Below are positions 1 to 11,060 of a DNA stretch of 64,000 bases, one piece after another (positions within the stretch are counted from its first letter, which is position 1; each line of letters opens with the position of its first letter). Made by a program: the position numbers and the translations under genes. A model generated the notes under the pieces. The model made no database searches, was not told where the DNA came from, and worked only from the letters and a program-made list of their open reading frames with translations. The stretch is from Sesamum alatum (taxonomy: Eukaryota > Streptophyta > Magnoliopsida > Lamiales > Pedaliaceae): positions 13,279,864 through 13,343,863 of the forward strand of contig JACGWO010000008.1 of the NCBI GenBank assembly GCA_034509735.1. Reading direction: 5' to 3'.

Positions 1-811
1 TGTCCTAATTTTATACAAACATCTCTATAATCAAAAGAACGTACGCAAGCCACAACAAGATCACCACATTCATGATAATACACAATTATCCAACATGTGG
101 CATCGTTCATTTTTCCACTACATATTTAACATAATCTTCTTAACACAAGCACAACTTCTACTATTATAGCTTCAAAATGTAGATTAACATAAGAGTGATT
201 AGAGATGATACTACAAACAACAAAAGGGTCCGCTTATTTCTCCATTCACATTATTTCAATGCCTCCTCCAGTTGGTTATGATTCAATCGGAGTTTGTCGT
301 ACGAATTGAGACGTTTCAATAATCCTGATTTTACTCATTTTTCTCTGTACACATCGATAGATCAACCCACTCAAATGCTCCACAATAGCATCCCTTTAAG
401 AGAAATTATAGAAATATAAAGAACAATGTAGATATGGCTTTTCATAAACGTTCAACAATCGAACTATATACCAAAACTATGATAATGCCATAATTATACT
501 TATGTTACTACCCGGACAACCTTAGAACCGTCTACCAGGGTTGACATTTCTCCATGATGTTCTCATTTGTAGTTCTTGCCCATAGCCACAAAGCCGGTTG
601 CTCTCACATTTACTGTCATGCTCATAGTTTGTCGAATTGGCGCTTTCACAATCAATATTTCTATAGAACATCGAAGTTGATTCACGTTTGTTTTTATGTG
701 ACATAGCACCCCTCAATATCTATTATAAACCAACATAAATGAGGATGTTATGTAAAGCCCAACAATACCTAAATCCAACCACTACATCCCAACGAGACAG
801 GATGATAGACT
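1..811. other. Intergenic sequence, nothing recognised
   Basis: AT-rich sequence with only short open frames and no recognisable domain, LTR or inverted repeat. It ends at the 5' LTR that starts at 812. Confidence 0.5.
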
Positions 812-1821
812 TGTCGACAAGTAAAATTTCATGCCCAATTGAATGAGGACAAGTATAAAATAATATATTGAGTATCAATTATATTTTTTTTCTATTTATA
901 TTTTAGAAGTTACTAAATTAATTCCAAGTGTAAATAATTAACTTAATTGATATTTTAACATATATTATGCCGTCAAATAGATGGCTGAAAGTGTCAAAAT
1001 TCAAGTATTTCGGCCAATAGAATCGTACTTCTCAACCAAAGATTTAAGCCCATCAAATAACACCATGTGGAGCAACTGCATGTACGCTCTAATCAAATCA
1101 AGAAAAATTACTTGATATTTATCTCTAGAAAATACAAATACTCAAGAGATAATGTTAAATTGATCAATCATGTCATGCCACATAGTTGATGTATTTATCT
1201 CTGTAAATTAAATTATAAGATATAATATCAAAGGTGTTCAAGTGCACCACCACTCTACTTCTTTGACTCCTATATAAAGGGGTTCTCCTGAAGCTTATTC
1301 AACACACATTGAACATACAAGTAAATACACAAGTAAGAGAGCATTCAAGTAGTCTCAAAATCATCTCAAGTGCAAATCAAGGAAGATCGACGACGTTCAA
1401 GGGAAAAATCAAGGTGTTCGTGGTGAAAATCATCCAAAATTCAATATTTGATTCGAGAAGAAGTCGGAAGACTCAAGACTTAACGTTATCAAGACACAAT
1501 CCACCTTGACGGGAGACCAAAGTTTCAAATCCACCAAGAAACGTTCAAGTTCAAGTTAAATATTCCAAGTTTATAGCGTTTAATTTGGGAACAAGTCAAA
1601 ATACCCTCGATTTAATGTTGTTTGAAAATCGAAGTCAACGTCGAAGGAATTAAAACATCAAGTTCCACCTCCGAAGTTGCCAATTAACGATCGTCTTCTT
1701 GAAGTGAAGAATCATAGGATTCGATAGAAATTCGTACCCAATTTTACCTATCAAATACATATTTTTATTTGCACTAATTTTCTTGTGTACTGATTTTCAG
1801 ACACGAAAATTTATGTTCACA
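812..1821 (+). repeat. 5' LTR of the gag-only gypsy element (uninterrupted copy)
   Basis: Runs from TGTCGACAAG to TGTTCACA, 1010 bp, and is matched in order by the outer parts of 4125-7452. It holds a TATA box near 1271. Because it lacks the insertions found in the partner LTR, it serves as the empty-site reference for them. Confidence 0.8.
1271..1279 (+). promoter_or_regulatory. LTR TATA box
   Basis: TATATAAAGG follows a short CT-rich stretch. The same motif occurs at 6916-6924 in the 3' LTR, the expected position of the U3/R promoter. Confidence 0.5.
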
Positions 1822-1825
1822 CATT

Positions 1826-1843
1826 TTGGCACGCTTGGTGGGA
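1826..1843 (+). other. Candidate primer-binding site of the gypsy element
   Basis: TTGGCACGCTTGGTGGGA starts 4 bp after the LTR end, where a tRNA primer-binding site is expected, and resembles the TTGGC... start of many plant gypsy sites. I cannot name the tRNA without a search. Confidence 0.35.
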
Positions 1844-1993
1844 TCATCTCGACCTCTCACCTCTTCTCTTCACAAAAACAAGTTCGACATTTTAGTGGAG
1901 ACGAAGAAAAATCTTTCAAACTTTCCAAATTCAAATATCATATGTCAAGCTTGAAAGCTTCTTCTCAACAAAATAATCATATGGGACCAAAAG

Positions 1994-3010
1994 ATGGTGT
2001 TATTATGTTACCTCTCAATTTTTTCACTTAAGTTGGGGACAAGGCAAGAAATTCAAGTTGTGGAGAAAGATTTGCTCGATAATTCATTGTCAATAAATCC
2101 AAAGGTTGAGGTTGCAACAGTTATGATGGTGCGAACTACTTCAGTAGAAGAACAAGTTGCATCATTGATAACTGCCGTAGGAATATTATTGAAACATGTT
2201 CAAGCACGCGGCGATCAACTAAAGAAACTCCATGACAAGTTTCAAAGTATCCAATGTCAAGTGAATTTGAAGAGTAAGATTTTTCAATTGCATGCAATAC
2301 AAGCAAAGAAAATTATGTTTCTACCGATGGATTTGTTTCTGTTGAGCGTGTGAAGAATACTGTCAATGAAGGAATAGCAAAAACTTATGAAACACAAGAT
2401 CAAACTTTCAAATAATACATGAAGTCTTACACAAAAAAGATTGAGCAATTGAGAATGTCAGAAGACACTAGCCTCTAAAGTTTCAAAAAATTATTGGCCA
2501 TGGGGACTCTAGGCAACATATTGCTCATTTTATCGAAACATGCAATAATGTTGGGACCGATGGAGATCTTTTAGTCAAGCAATTTATTTTATCTTTGAAA
2601 GACTCTGCGTTTGATTGGTACATTGATCTTGAAGCAAATTCCATTGATAGTTGGGATGATTTACAAAACAAGTTTTTCTGTCACTTTTATAGTGCTCGAC
2701 GTATTGTTAACATAGTTGAACTTGCTAATCAATATCAAGAAAAATATGAACCCGTGCTCGAATACATCAATAATTGGAGAAATCTATCTTTCAATTGCAA
2801 AGATACTTTGTATGAAATCTGTGCAGTCGAGTTATGTATTCAATGCATGTGTTGGGAGCTTTGCTACATTCTTCAAGCAATAAAGCCAGAATATTTTAGG
2901 AGTTAGCGACTCATGCACATAGTATTGAATTGTGTTTAAATTACAAGGAAGGCGAAGGTTCAAATGATGTCGATGATGATGCTGATGAAAATGCAACGCC
3001 ATTAGCATAA
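1994..3010 (+). pseudogene. Degenerate gypsy gag (Retrotrans_gag domain)
   Basis: Gag would encode the capsid of a Ty3/gypsy-type particle. The best part is 2595-2906. It contains the typical capsid-core words SAFDWYIDLE, SWDDLQNKFFCHFYS and YINNWRNLSFNCKD, as in Retrotrans_gag domains of plant gypsy elements. The upstream part (about 1994-2353) carries a leucine/lysine-rich segment (EEQVASLITAVGILLKHVQ) that fits the coiled N-terminal region of the same family. Stops and frame changes separate these parts (for example near 2415 and 2476), and after 2906 the frame shifts. No CCHC knuckle or pol follows; tandem repeats begin instead. It is a relic of a non-autonomous element and not a host gene. 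Confidence 0.7.
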
Positions 3011-3019
3011 ACATCTAAT

Positions 3020-3940
3020 ATCCAAAAAAAAATTTCCTATGCTCCTGTATAGGAGCATAAACTATCTAATGTCTCTAAAAATAATTCTCAATGCTCTTAG
3101 GTATGAGCATAAACTATCTAATGCCTTCAAAAAACAAAAAAACCAAGAACTCATTGATACGAGTATAAACTATCTATAATTTACTTAAAGAACTCATTGA
3201 TATGAGTATAAACTACTACAAATTTATTCGAAGAACTCATTGATATGAGCATAAATTATCTACAAATTCAAGTTGAAGAACTCCTTGATATGAGTATAAA
3301 CTATCTATAAATTTACTTGAAAAACTCCTTGATATGCATATAAACTATCTATAAATTTACTTGAAGAGTTCCTTGATATGAGTATAAACAATCTACAAAT
3401 TCAAGTTGAAGAACTCCTTGATACAAGTATAAACCATCTATATATTTACTTGAAGAACTCCTTATTATGAGTATAAAGTATCTACAAATTCAAGTTGAGA
3501 AACACCTTGATATGAGTATAAACTATCTACAAATTCAAATTGAAAAATCCTTGATACGAGTATAAACCATCTATAAATTTTACTTGAAGAACTCCTTGTT
3601 ATGAGCATAAACTATCTACAAATTCAAGTTGAAAAACTCCTTGATAAAAATATAAACTATCTATAAATTTACTTGAAAAACTCCTTGATATGAGTATAAA
3701 CTATCTACAAATCTAAATAAGTTCAAGTCAATAATTTCTTGATATGAGTAAAAACTATCTCCAAATTTACTTGAAGAAACCCTTGATATTAGTATAAACT
3801 ATCTACAAATTTATTTGAAGAACTCCTTGATATGAGTATAAACTATCTACAAATTCAAAGTTAAGAACTTCTTGATATGAGTATAAACTATTTACAAAGT
3901 CAAGTTTGAAGACTCCTTGATATGAAAATAATCTATCAAC
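3020..3940 (+). repeat. Tandem repeat block, about 45-bp unit, roughly 18-20 copies
   Basis: The core words CTCCTTGATATGAGTATAAA and CTATCTACAAATT recur every 40-50 bp in direct orientation. Two alternating linkers occur, one ending TTTACTTGAA and one ending TTCAAGTTGA. The block takes the place of pol between gag and the 3' LTR. Early copies (about 3020-3200) are more diverged than later ones. Confidence 0.85.
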
Positions 3941-4020
3941 AAAATTCAAATGAATTACGTTATAACTTGATCCTCCCAAAGAGGTACATCGGCAGCTTGA
4001 GATATGTTTTCAAGTTCAGT
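3938..4020 (+). other. Conserved-looking 3' internal segment of the gypsy element
   Basis: The stretch with GAATTACG, CTTGATCCTC and GGTACATCGGCAGC resembles a motif I recall near the 3' LTR of several plant gypsy families. A role is not known to me. It could be a packaging or minus-strand-priming neighbour, but that is inference. Confidence 0.3.
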
Positions 4021-4264
4021 CATAATATGAAAAAAAAAATCTTGAAGAAAAATCAATTTCGAGGCATGTTCGCTCCTTCACTTTGTTACAGTAGATGTCC
4101 GTGAACAAGTCTTTATGGGGTATTTGTAGACAAGTAAATTTCATGCCCAGTTAAATGATAACAAGTGTAAAATAATATATTGAGTATCGATTAATTCTAT
4201 TTTCTATTTATATTTTAGAATTTACTAAATTAATTCAAAGTGTAAATGGTTAACTTAATTGATA

Positions 4265-4292
4265 TTTATATATATATATATATATATATATT
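4265..4292. repeat. TA microsatellite
   Basis: About 14 TA units within the 3' LTR. The equivalent position in the 5' LTR has only a short TATATTA. Confidence 0.9.
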
Positions 4293-4502
4293 TCATCGTC
4301 AAACTAATGGCTAACAACTGTCGAAATTGAAGTATTTCAGCCAATCAAATGGTGCTTTGCTATTAAAGATTCAAGCCAATCAGACGACGCCACATGGAGC
4401 AACTACATGTACGCTTCAATCAAATCAAGACAAATAACTTGATACTTATCTCTTTAGAAAATAAAATTTTAAAGAGACAATGACAAATTGACCAATCATG
4501 TC

Positions 4503-5785
4503 TGATGGGTGTCGAAACCACCAAATATAATTCCTACAACTATTTTTGTAAAAGTGGTGAGTAGGATCGATTCTACAGGGATCGGTGATAAGTTGATCTC
4601 TTCAATTAAAATGAAAAATAAAAGAAAAGAGGGGGTGTTTTGGTTCAGTTTTAAGCAAATGAAATGCAAAATTTAGACAAAGAGATATAATGGATGAGAA
4701 AAGCTTTCCGGTTGAAGTTTAATATACACTTAATTTTGTTATTGATCATCGATGCCTGAATAACAAACCTTTAAGCAGATAAACTGGTTATAGCCATTGG
4801 TACAACCTAACGACCTTACATTTCCTTACCTTGTCGTCAGCCAAGGAACGTCCATTGGCTAATTCCTTAATTAATGAACAACCCTGGGAACATCCACAAG
4901 ATTTAATCCACTAACAACATTAAGAAATAGAAAGACCCAATTCTAACCAATAAATCCCTACGAGGATTTATTTAAGTTAGATCATGCATACCCCATAACA
5001 TAACTTACTACTATGACATAATAAACTATGCTATGTTGCCACTAGGTATTGAATTAAACAAACAATTACACGGATTTCCAAAGTTCAATTAGCTAAGCAA
5101 ATATTCTTGATAATGAACAATCGGCCTTATCATTCATAAATAAGATTATTTGTATTAAAAGCACAGAGAATAGTATGAATATCAATTAAACGAAAGCAGA
5201 AAGCACGAGTTAGATATCACAATATTTAGGAATCAAGCATCTATTGTAACTTCAACCGGAAAATACCGAAGTTAGCCCAAGCATATTAACGAAAGAACAG
5301 ATGAAGAGAAAGTGTAATTCCATTAATAAGACTTGGTAAAGTGCAGAGAAAGCTAGAAAAGAATCCCTAAATTCAGTGATCAAAATATGATCCTTACATA
5401 TGTAGAAACCTATCTATTTATACTACTAACACCCCAATAAATGTGGACCAAAAATGAGGTGGATACATAATCGTTCTAATTAAAAAAATAAAATCAAAGA
5501 TCACCTAATCCTAGTAAGTCCTCAAATCAGCAAGACGTTTCCTTAAATTGGTGCAACTGGGATCTTCTTTCCATATTTCCCCGCAGACTCGTATGGTAAG
5601 TAAGGCGTGGGCACGTCTAACCGAGTCTGCCAGCCTGTCAAAATTTCTTCCTTCCTTATTTGCCTCCAATTCGCCCATTTAATTGCTCCATGCTGAAAAA
5701 TGCAGAATATTTCATGATTAGGAGTATTTTAACACTTGCGAGGGTACATATTCAATCTAAAATGTGGCAGATTTACACTCTAACA
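4503..5785. mobile_element. Solo LTR with 5-bp target duplication ATGTC
   Basis: The insert begins TGATGGGTGTCGAAACC, ends ACACTCTAACA and is flanked by ATGTC on both sides (4498-4502 and 5786-5790). The uninterrupted LTR at 1165-1185 reads CATGTCATGCC, so the empty site is seen in the same window. TG...CA ends, a 5-bp duplication, 1283-bp length and no internal coding region fit a solo LTR left by LTR-LTR recombination. The CGAAACC...GATCGATTCTACAGGG words near the start are typical of plant gypsy LTRs. Confidence 0.75.
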
Positions 5786-5831
5786 ATGTCATGCCAAATA
5801 TTTGATGTACTTATCTCCTTATATTAAATTA

Positions 5832-6852
5832 AGGGTAAAATGCAGGCACCCCCAACCGTTTTTCTTACATCTCACCACCCAACCTTTGTGCTTTGTAGCA
5901 CATTGCACATTTTCACTTTCTGGCGAATAAAAATGGCATATTCTATGCACGTGAATTCACGAAGGGGTAAATCGTAATTTCACAATAAATTTTAAAACAG
6001 AAAATAAGAGCAAAAGAACTAAAAAAAATGGGTCTTTTTTCCATCTTTCGTCCACCAGCCATCTTCCCACCGTCATCTTCTCACCCTTATTTTTCTCTCC
6101 CTTTCAGCAAAATCAAAAGAAATAAAAAAAAAAAAAGTTTCTCATCCTTCCCTTTCTCACCCTTTCGACGAAAACAAAGAAAATCAGAATAATTTCTCAC
6201 CTTTCCCTTTCTCATCCTTTCAACGAAAACAAAATAAAATTTAAAAACCTCTCACCTTTCCTTTGGTCCCCCTTTCGGCGAGTTGTTTAGGAAGAAAGAA
6301 AGTAATCAGAATTAAATAGGAGAGGAGAACAAGGCGGCCATCGTGACGGAGAGATGACCTCACGAGTGCGGCAACGACAAATCTGGTGGGGTGCAGATGT
6401 AGCGGCGACGGGCGGAGGGGATGACGACTTTGTTCCTTTTCTCCCTGTAGCGAGTTGCAGGCTTGATTGGAGCCATTTGTTGTTCTTGAGAGTTTATTCC
6501 ATTTGAAATTGGAAGATTTGTTGGTTGTTAATTTATTTTTACGAGAGAAAGAGTTTGCGCTTGAGAATTGCTAGTTATCTATGGCAGAGGGAAAATGGAG
6601 AAGAATATCCATATTTTGGGCCTTTATGCTTTTCTTTTAATATTTTTTTAAAATGGACTATGAAATTACGATTTACCCCTCCCTGAATCCACATGCATGG
6701 AATATGTTATTTTTATGGCACTAGAAAGTAAAAAAATATGCAAAGTGCTACAAATCTCAAAGGTTGGGTGGTGAGATGTTAAAAAAAAAAACAGTTGGAG
6801 GAAAAAGTGCAAATGACCCCATAAGTTTGAGGGTGTCTGCATATTTTGCTCT
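5832..6852. mobile_element. Long-terminal-inverted-repeat DNA element, TSD AAATTA
   Basis: The left end (AGGGTAAAATGCAGGCACCC...) is repeated as an imperfect reverse complement at the right end (...GGGTGTCTGCATATTTTGCTCT). Pairing extends over roughly 180 bp on each side, through matching words such as GGTGGTGAGATG and GTAAATCGTAATTTCA. AAATTA flanks both sides (5826-5831, 6853-6858) and occurs once in the uninterrupted LTR. No transposase ORF is present, so it is non-autonomous. The duplication could be 6 or 7 bp, so I do not assign a superfamily. Confidence 0.75.
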
Positions 6853-7452
6853 AAATTATAAGACATGATATCAAAAATATGTTCAAGTACACCACAACTC
6901 TACCTCTTTGACACCTATATAAAGGGGTTCTTAGAGCTCATTCAACACGCAGTTGAAGATACAAGTGACGACACAAGCAAGAAAGCATTCAAAAAGTCTC
7001 AAAATCATTTCACAAATCAAGAAAGATCCACAATTTTCAAGGTAAAAAACAAGGTGCTCCTCATAGAAATCATTCAGATTCAACGTTTGATTTAAGAAGA
7101 AGTCGGAAGACCCAAGAATTAACGCTATCAAAACACAAATTCACTTTGACGGAAGATCAAAGCTTAAAATCCACCAAGAAATGTTCCAGTTCAAGCCAAA
7201 TATTCTAAGTTTATAGCGTTTAATTCGGGAATAAGTCAAAAACCCTCAAATTAACGTAATTTAAAGATCGAAGTCAACGTCGACGGAGATTAAAACGCAA
7301 AGTTTCACCGCTGAAGTTGCCAAAATCAAGGAGCAAAGAATCAGAGTATTAGATAGAGACTGTACCCAGTTTTACCTATCAAATATATATTTTTATTTGT
7401 GATTATTTTCTTGTATTTTAATTTTCAGATATGATAAGATTTTGTGTTCACA

Positions 7453-8448
7453 AGAATAATTAACCTCATCACATGAAAAACAAAATTAACATAACAATGC
7501 TACACACAATGCCTAATTTTTTGTCCGCACTGTTATAATGTTGGTTAAGTAATTATTGGTTTTAATAGTTGTATTTGTCAATCACATTGATTATTACATT
7601 GTATCTACAATCTGAGAATGCATTGGAAGGGGTGATGATTATAAAGCAATAGGGGCATAGTCATTCTACCATGTAATTCTCAAATTCAAAATATACAAGT
7701 AATTCAATTCATAATTTTACATGTCCGTACGAGCATACGATATGAGATTCAACAAAATGCGAATTAGGGCACCTATATTACAGTAGGATGTGAAGCAAGA
7801 GTTCGATTTGTGTCACACTAGATAAATAAATAGACTCGCTAATGAAATTGAACTATTAAATACATTCAAGTGCAAGAACCACAAAGATTAGACAGGTTAA
7901 TATTACAAATTACCTTATGTTGGAGACTACCATTTGCAACTGGGCATTCGATTAGGGCAGTTGTTGTATAATGAACTTGTGGAATGTGGTTAACCTCAAA
8001 ATTTTCGTCTTCATGTCAATAAAAAGGGTTAATACATAAAAGACAGAAAAGAAAACTCTAATCATATTTTTCTGATTAAAATGGCCAAAAGAAAACACAT
8101 GATTTTCTTTGTCCCTAGTTATATCCCACAAGTAAACATATAATAAATAAAATAAAATTTTATCATATTCCTTTATGCATCAATTTTAACCATATCCCAT
8201 TCACCTCCCATCCGAACAAGTAAACGGGCCCTAAGGGATGATGCTGAAATTTTGAGTTGAGTGGATTTCTTATTATATTTATATAGTTGAGGATTTATTA
8301 TTATAGGGTTTTTTTTTCTTGTTTTTTAATATCTTGAGTGAATACTAGGATATTAATCAGGAGCATTGCTATACCTTTAAGGTGGATGAGCAAAATGTAC
8401 ATCTTCTAGATTTTATTTCTTTCATAGTGCTCATGTTCATTGAAGTAT
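7453..8448. other. Unassigned intergenic sequence
   Basis: No long frame, LTR or clear inverted repeat. A short GGGCCCTAAGGG end-like motif occurs near 8227 but I could not find its partner. Confidence 0.4.
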
Positions 8449-8698
8449 TCACAAAATTAATTTATATGTTCTTGTTAGCATATTCCAATTAATTATAATG
8501 TTATTTCTCTTGGTAATGCTAAGGGTTTCTTTGCAAGATTCCCATAGTTCTAAAAGAGCATTTGTAATATTCTTGCCTATGGTGCATTTATGACATATAA
8601 AATGACAAGCACTGCAACATGCTTGTAAAGAAATTTTAGGACAAGATCGAACTTGAACATGATTATCTATAAATTTCGTGTACAAAAAATTGTATATG

Positions 8699-8699
<1 letters not shown>

Positions 8700-8731
<32 letters not shown>
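8700..8731. repeat. CA/TA compound microsatellite
   Basis: About ten CA units followed by about six TA units, inside the putative intron of the RING-like pseudogene. Confidence 0.9.
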
Positions 8732-9990
8732 GTTATTGGTAAATGATTTATGAAAATTAGCAATTGGGGCACACTCAATGCTTGTGCAAAGCAAAAGCAA
8801 GAATGACGACATCGACATGTAGATACAACATTGTAACTTTTAATTACACATGTTCTACAATGATTTTCCACCAAAATTGAATTAATGGATACATTAGTTA
8901 CATGATTTCAAGAAGATACAATGTATTTGCAGCCAATGTGATGAATTTTTTTGGAGAGATATTGTACTATTTTAATACTTTTGATTTCATGTTTAAAAGG
9001 AGAAGTGTATTTTAACAAATACATAATTCATCAACCAAATTCAAATTCACTGACCTTAAGACTTAAGAAAATTGTATAAATATAGATGCGAGTACAATAA
9101 GAATGACATTCATTTTATGTATAGTGTTGGAAGTAAGTTAATTGATTTGAAAACTCCAATATTGCTACACCAAAAGAAGAAGAAGAAGAAGAATATAGAT
9201 TTAAATCTTTCAAGCATTGAAGTGAATTCTGTAGTTTAAGAAGGATAATGTTACACCCCCTTCATAATTACATTTCATCTTATAAGAAATCCACATTTAA
9301 CCCAAGATAAACCATATTCGAAACTTAAAGTACAAGTTTACTTTTCAAGTTATTTAACAACGCCCCTCATTTCTTAAGACAATATTACATTGATGAAAAT
9401 AGAATTTGTCTTCTTGGTTTTTATGAAAATTTCTTCTAAAATGGGTTTAATATGGAGGATATATTATAATTAGTAGTATTAAAGCATAGTGTCGTAGGGG
9501 GTGCTACAACTAGATGTCTTCTTTCAAAGTTTAGAGGTTTCGGCACTATTTTACACAATTTTATTGTTTGTTTTTCTTCTTTTTTTTTCCAGCTCTTTTG
9601 TCTTGATTTAGAAGTTTTTTTAAAATCGCTAGATTTTTTCAAACTTAATTTTCCCTTCTTCTATAGGTGGATTTCATCTCCTTTTCATTTTCAACAACCT
9701 AAAAGAATATGACCATTTGATTAACATTTGAAAAGTACTTACCATAGTAGAGGCCAACTCGAGGTTGTAGATATTGAATGTGACTTTTGCAGAGAGTCTC
9801 CTCATATTCTGTAATTTATTCATTTTGCCTAAGATTTTCATAAAATCTTGAACTTTTGATCACAATACTTCACTAACTTGTTCCTGATCCATCTTTACTA
9901 CCTTGGAGAGGGTTTGCACCACCTCATTTCACTGCTCTTTAGACTCCCTCGAGAAACAATTTGGTGTGCTAACTTTTTAAACACACTAAG

Positions 9991-10363
9991 ATGGTGTTTG
10001 GGTGAGCTTATAAACTCTTAAAAATATCATATAAGATGTTCGAAAAGCTCATAAAATGTTGAAAATTATTAGGTAAATCTTTTGGAGTGGTTTATACTAT
10101 CTAAAAATAAGATAGTAGGGGCTTATAAGCTCCTTTAAAAAAAGTAAGGAGTTTTAGACTTATTTGAAGATTTTAAGAAACTCCAATATAGATCATGTTA
10201 ATGAAAAATTTGTCATGACTAGTAAGCTCAAAAATCTTATTGTATACAAATGCTTCGAAAAAGCTTATTCTTAAAATTAGATTTAACATCTTATAAGCTC
10301 TAAAAATATCTTATAAGATGTATGAACTTATGATGTTCTGAATAAACTTTAGCCAAACAACCT
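9991..10363. mobile_element. hAT-like MITE, inverted relative to the copy at 16495
   Basis: The ends read GGTGTTTGGGTGAGCTTATAA (left) and AGCCAAACAACCT (right). The right end, reverse-complemented, matches the left end of the element at 16495-16906 (GTTTGGCTAAAG, then CATAAGTTCATACATCT). It is therefore the same family in opposite orientation. I see no convincing flanking duplication here. Confidence 0.6.
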
Positions 10364-10789
10364 TCAAATGTTTCGAAGTATTCCTTTTGTCTCTTGGTGA
10401 AGCCTCCCTTCTTTAGTGAAAATCACTCTTTAGTTTGTTTTTGACCTTCAATTTCTTTATTCCAACTTATGAAGAATGTTCCATCTTTATAATAACATAA
10501 AAACTTCATGTTCATTATAATCTTATAAAGGTAACGACTTGCAACAATCACCAAAGATATCAATCTGTATGTAAAATATCTTCAATAAAACTCTTTAGTG
10601 AATTCTAAACTTCTTGATGTTATAATTTCAAAGCCATGTTATTATTTAAAGCTTCATTTCTAATTAATTTCCATGTGTGGAATTTGTGAATCTGAAGAAG
10701 AACAGTTGCATTCTTGTCTATTTTGTTTTAAATTAGAAACGATGAGATTTATTATGAAAATTATCCCATACAAGAAGAATCATAATATA

Positions 10790-11060
10790 ATGTTGTTTGT
10801 GCAAAGAAAGAAAGAATATACACACTATCAATATTTGTCCAAGCTTGACCATCAAGATGATGAGTAACTTTATTATCAATGAGAAGGATAAAAAGGGATG
10901 ACATAGAGTTAAACTTTGTTGTTAGGAGCTTGATATCTTCAATAATGTGGCCAATCATAGAAGTATCAGAACAACGAGTAAAAGTTTTTCAGATCAAAGA
11001 TAAGCAATCACGTTCCAATTTAACATGATGCTTATCAAATTTCAACACCAATAATTTTTA
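10790..11060 (-). pseudogene. LINE RNase H domain fragment (C-terminal part)
   Basis: The minus strand reads HHVKLERDCLSLI, a stop, then TRCSDTSMIGHIIEDIKLL and FILLIDNKVTHHLDGQAW. This follows the end of the RVT_3-type RNase H domain of plant LINEs: E-x-DCxxLI, then HIIxDIKxL, then NKVAHxLA. The expected alanine before HH is replaced and a stop interrupts it. It is probably the continuation of the LINE piece at 15378-15720, separated by a copia element and about 0.9 kb of other sequence. Confidence 0.6.

Larger units (their letters stand above)
812..7452 (+). mobile_element. Non-autonomous Ty3/gypsy-type LTR retrotransposon (gag only), with nested insertions
   Basis: Two related LTRs (812-1821 and 4125-7452) flank an internal region with a degenerate gypsy-type gag and a block of about 45-bp tandem repeats. 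I find no protease, reverse transcriptase, RNase H or integrase between them, so the element would have depended on proteins from another element. Both LTRs start TG (TGTNGACAAG) and end CA (TGTTCACA). The flanking 5-mers AGACT (807-811) and AGAAT (7453-7457) agree at four of five positions, consistent with an old target duplication. The 3' LTR is more than three times longer than the 5' LTR because it holds two younger insertions, at 4503-5785 and 5832-6852. The element is old: the gag has stops and the LTRs differ at many sites. Confidence 0.8.
4125..7452 (+). repeat. 3' LTR of the gag-only gypsy element, split by two insertions
   Basis: The LTR sequence is found in three blocks (4125-4502, 5786-5831, 6853-7452) that match 812-1821 in order. 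The gaps are filled by a solo LTR and an inverted-repeat element. A TA microsatellite (4265-4292) and the TATA box at 6916-6924 lie in LTR sequence. Confidence 0.8.
8449..10513 (-). pseudogene. Remnant of a multi-exon Cys-rich (RING-like) gene
   Basis: Three coding-looking blocks lie in order on the minus strand. Block 1 (10364-10513) reads through words such as DGTFFISWNKE and GGFTKRQKEYFETF. Block 2 (9743-9985) reads KKLAHQIVS, then after a frameshift VVQTLSKVVKMDQEQVSEVL and MRRLSAKVTFNIYNLELAS, and ends at a perfect GTAAGT donor. Block 3 (8740-8874) reads CRTCVIKSYNVV and CRHSCFCF, a spacing like the first half of a C3HC4 RING finger. Block 2 has two in-frame TGA codons where tryptophan would be natural, plus the frameshift, and a MITE (9991-10363) separates blocks 1 and 2. 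I do not recognise the family. It may be a decayed ubiquitin-ligase-type gene or an assembly of chance frames. Confidence 0.4.

Noticed and set aside
3020..3940. CRISPR-like array because of regular repeats
   Set aside because: Repeats are contiguous and diverging, without unique spacers. The setting is a plant retrotransposon.
4503..5785. A complete small retrotransposon (TRIM)
   Set aside because: I found no internal pair of shorter LTRs, PBS or polypurine tract; a solo LTR explains the ends and duplication.
8449..8874. A single-exon 141-codon Cys-rich protein
   Set aside because: The frame runs through a CA/TA microsatellite, which translates as a YICVCVCVC stretch. Only the first ~45 codons look like real coding sequence.
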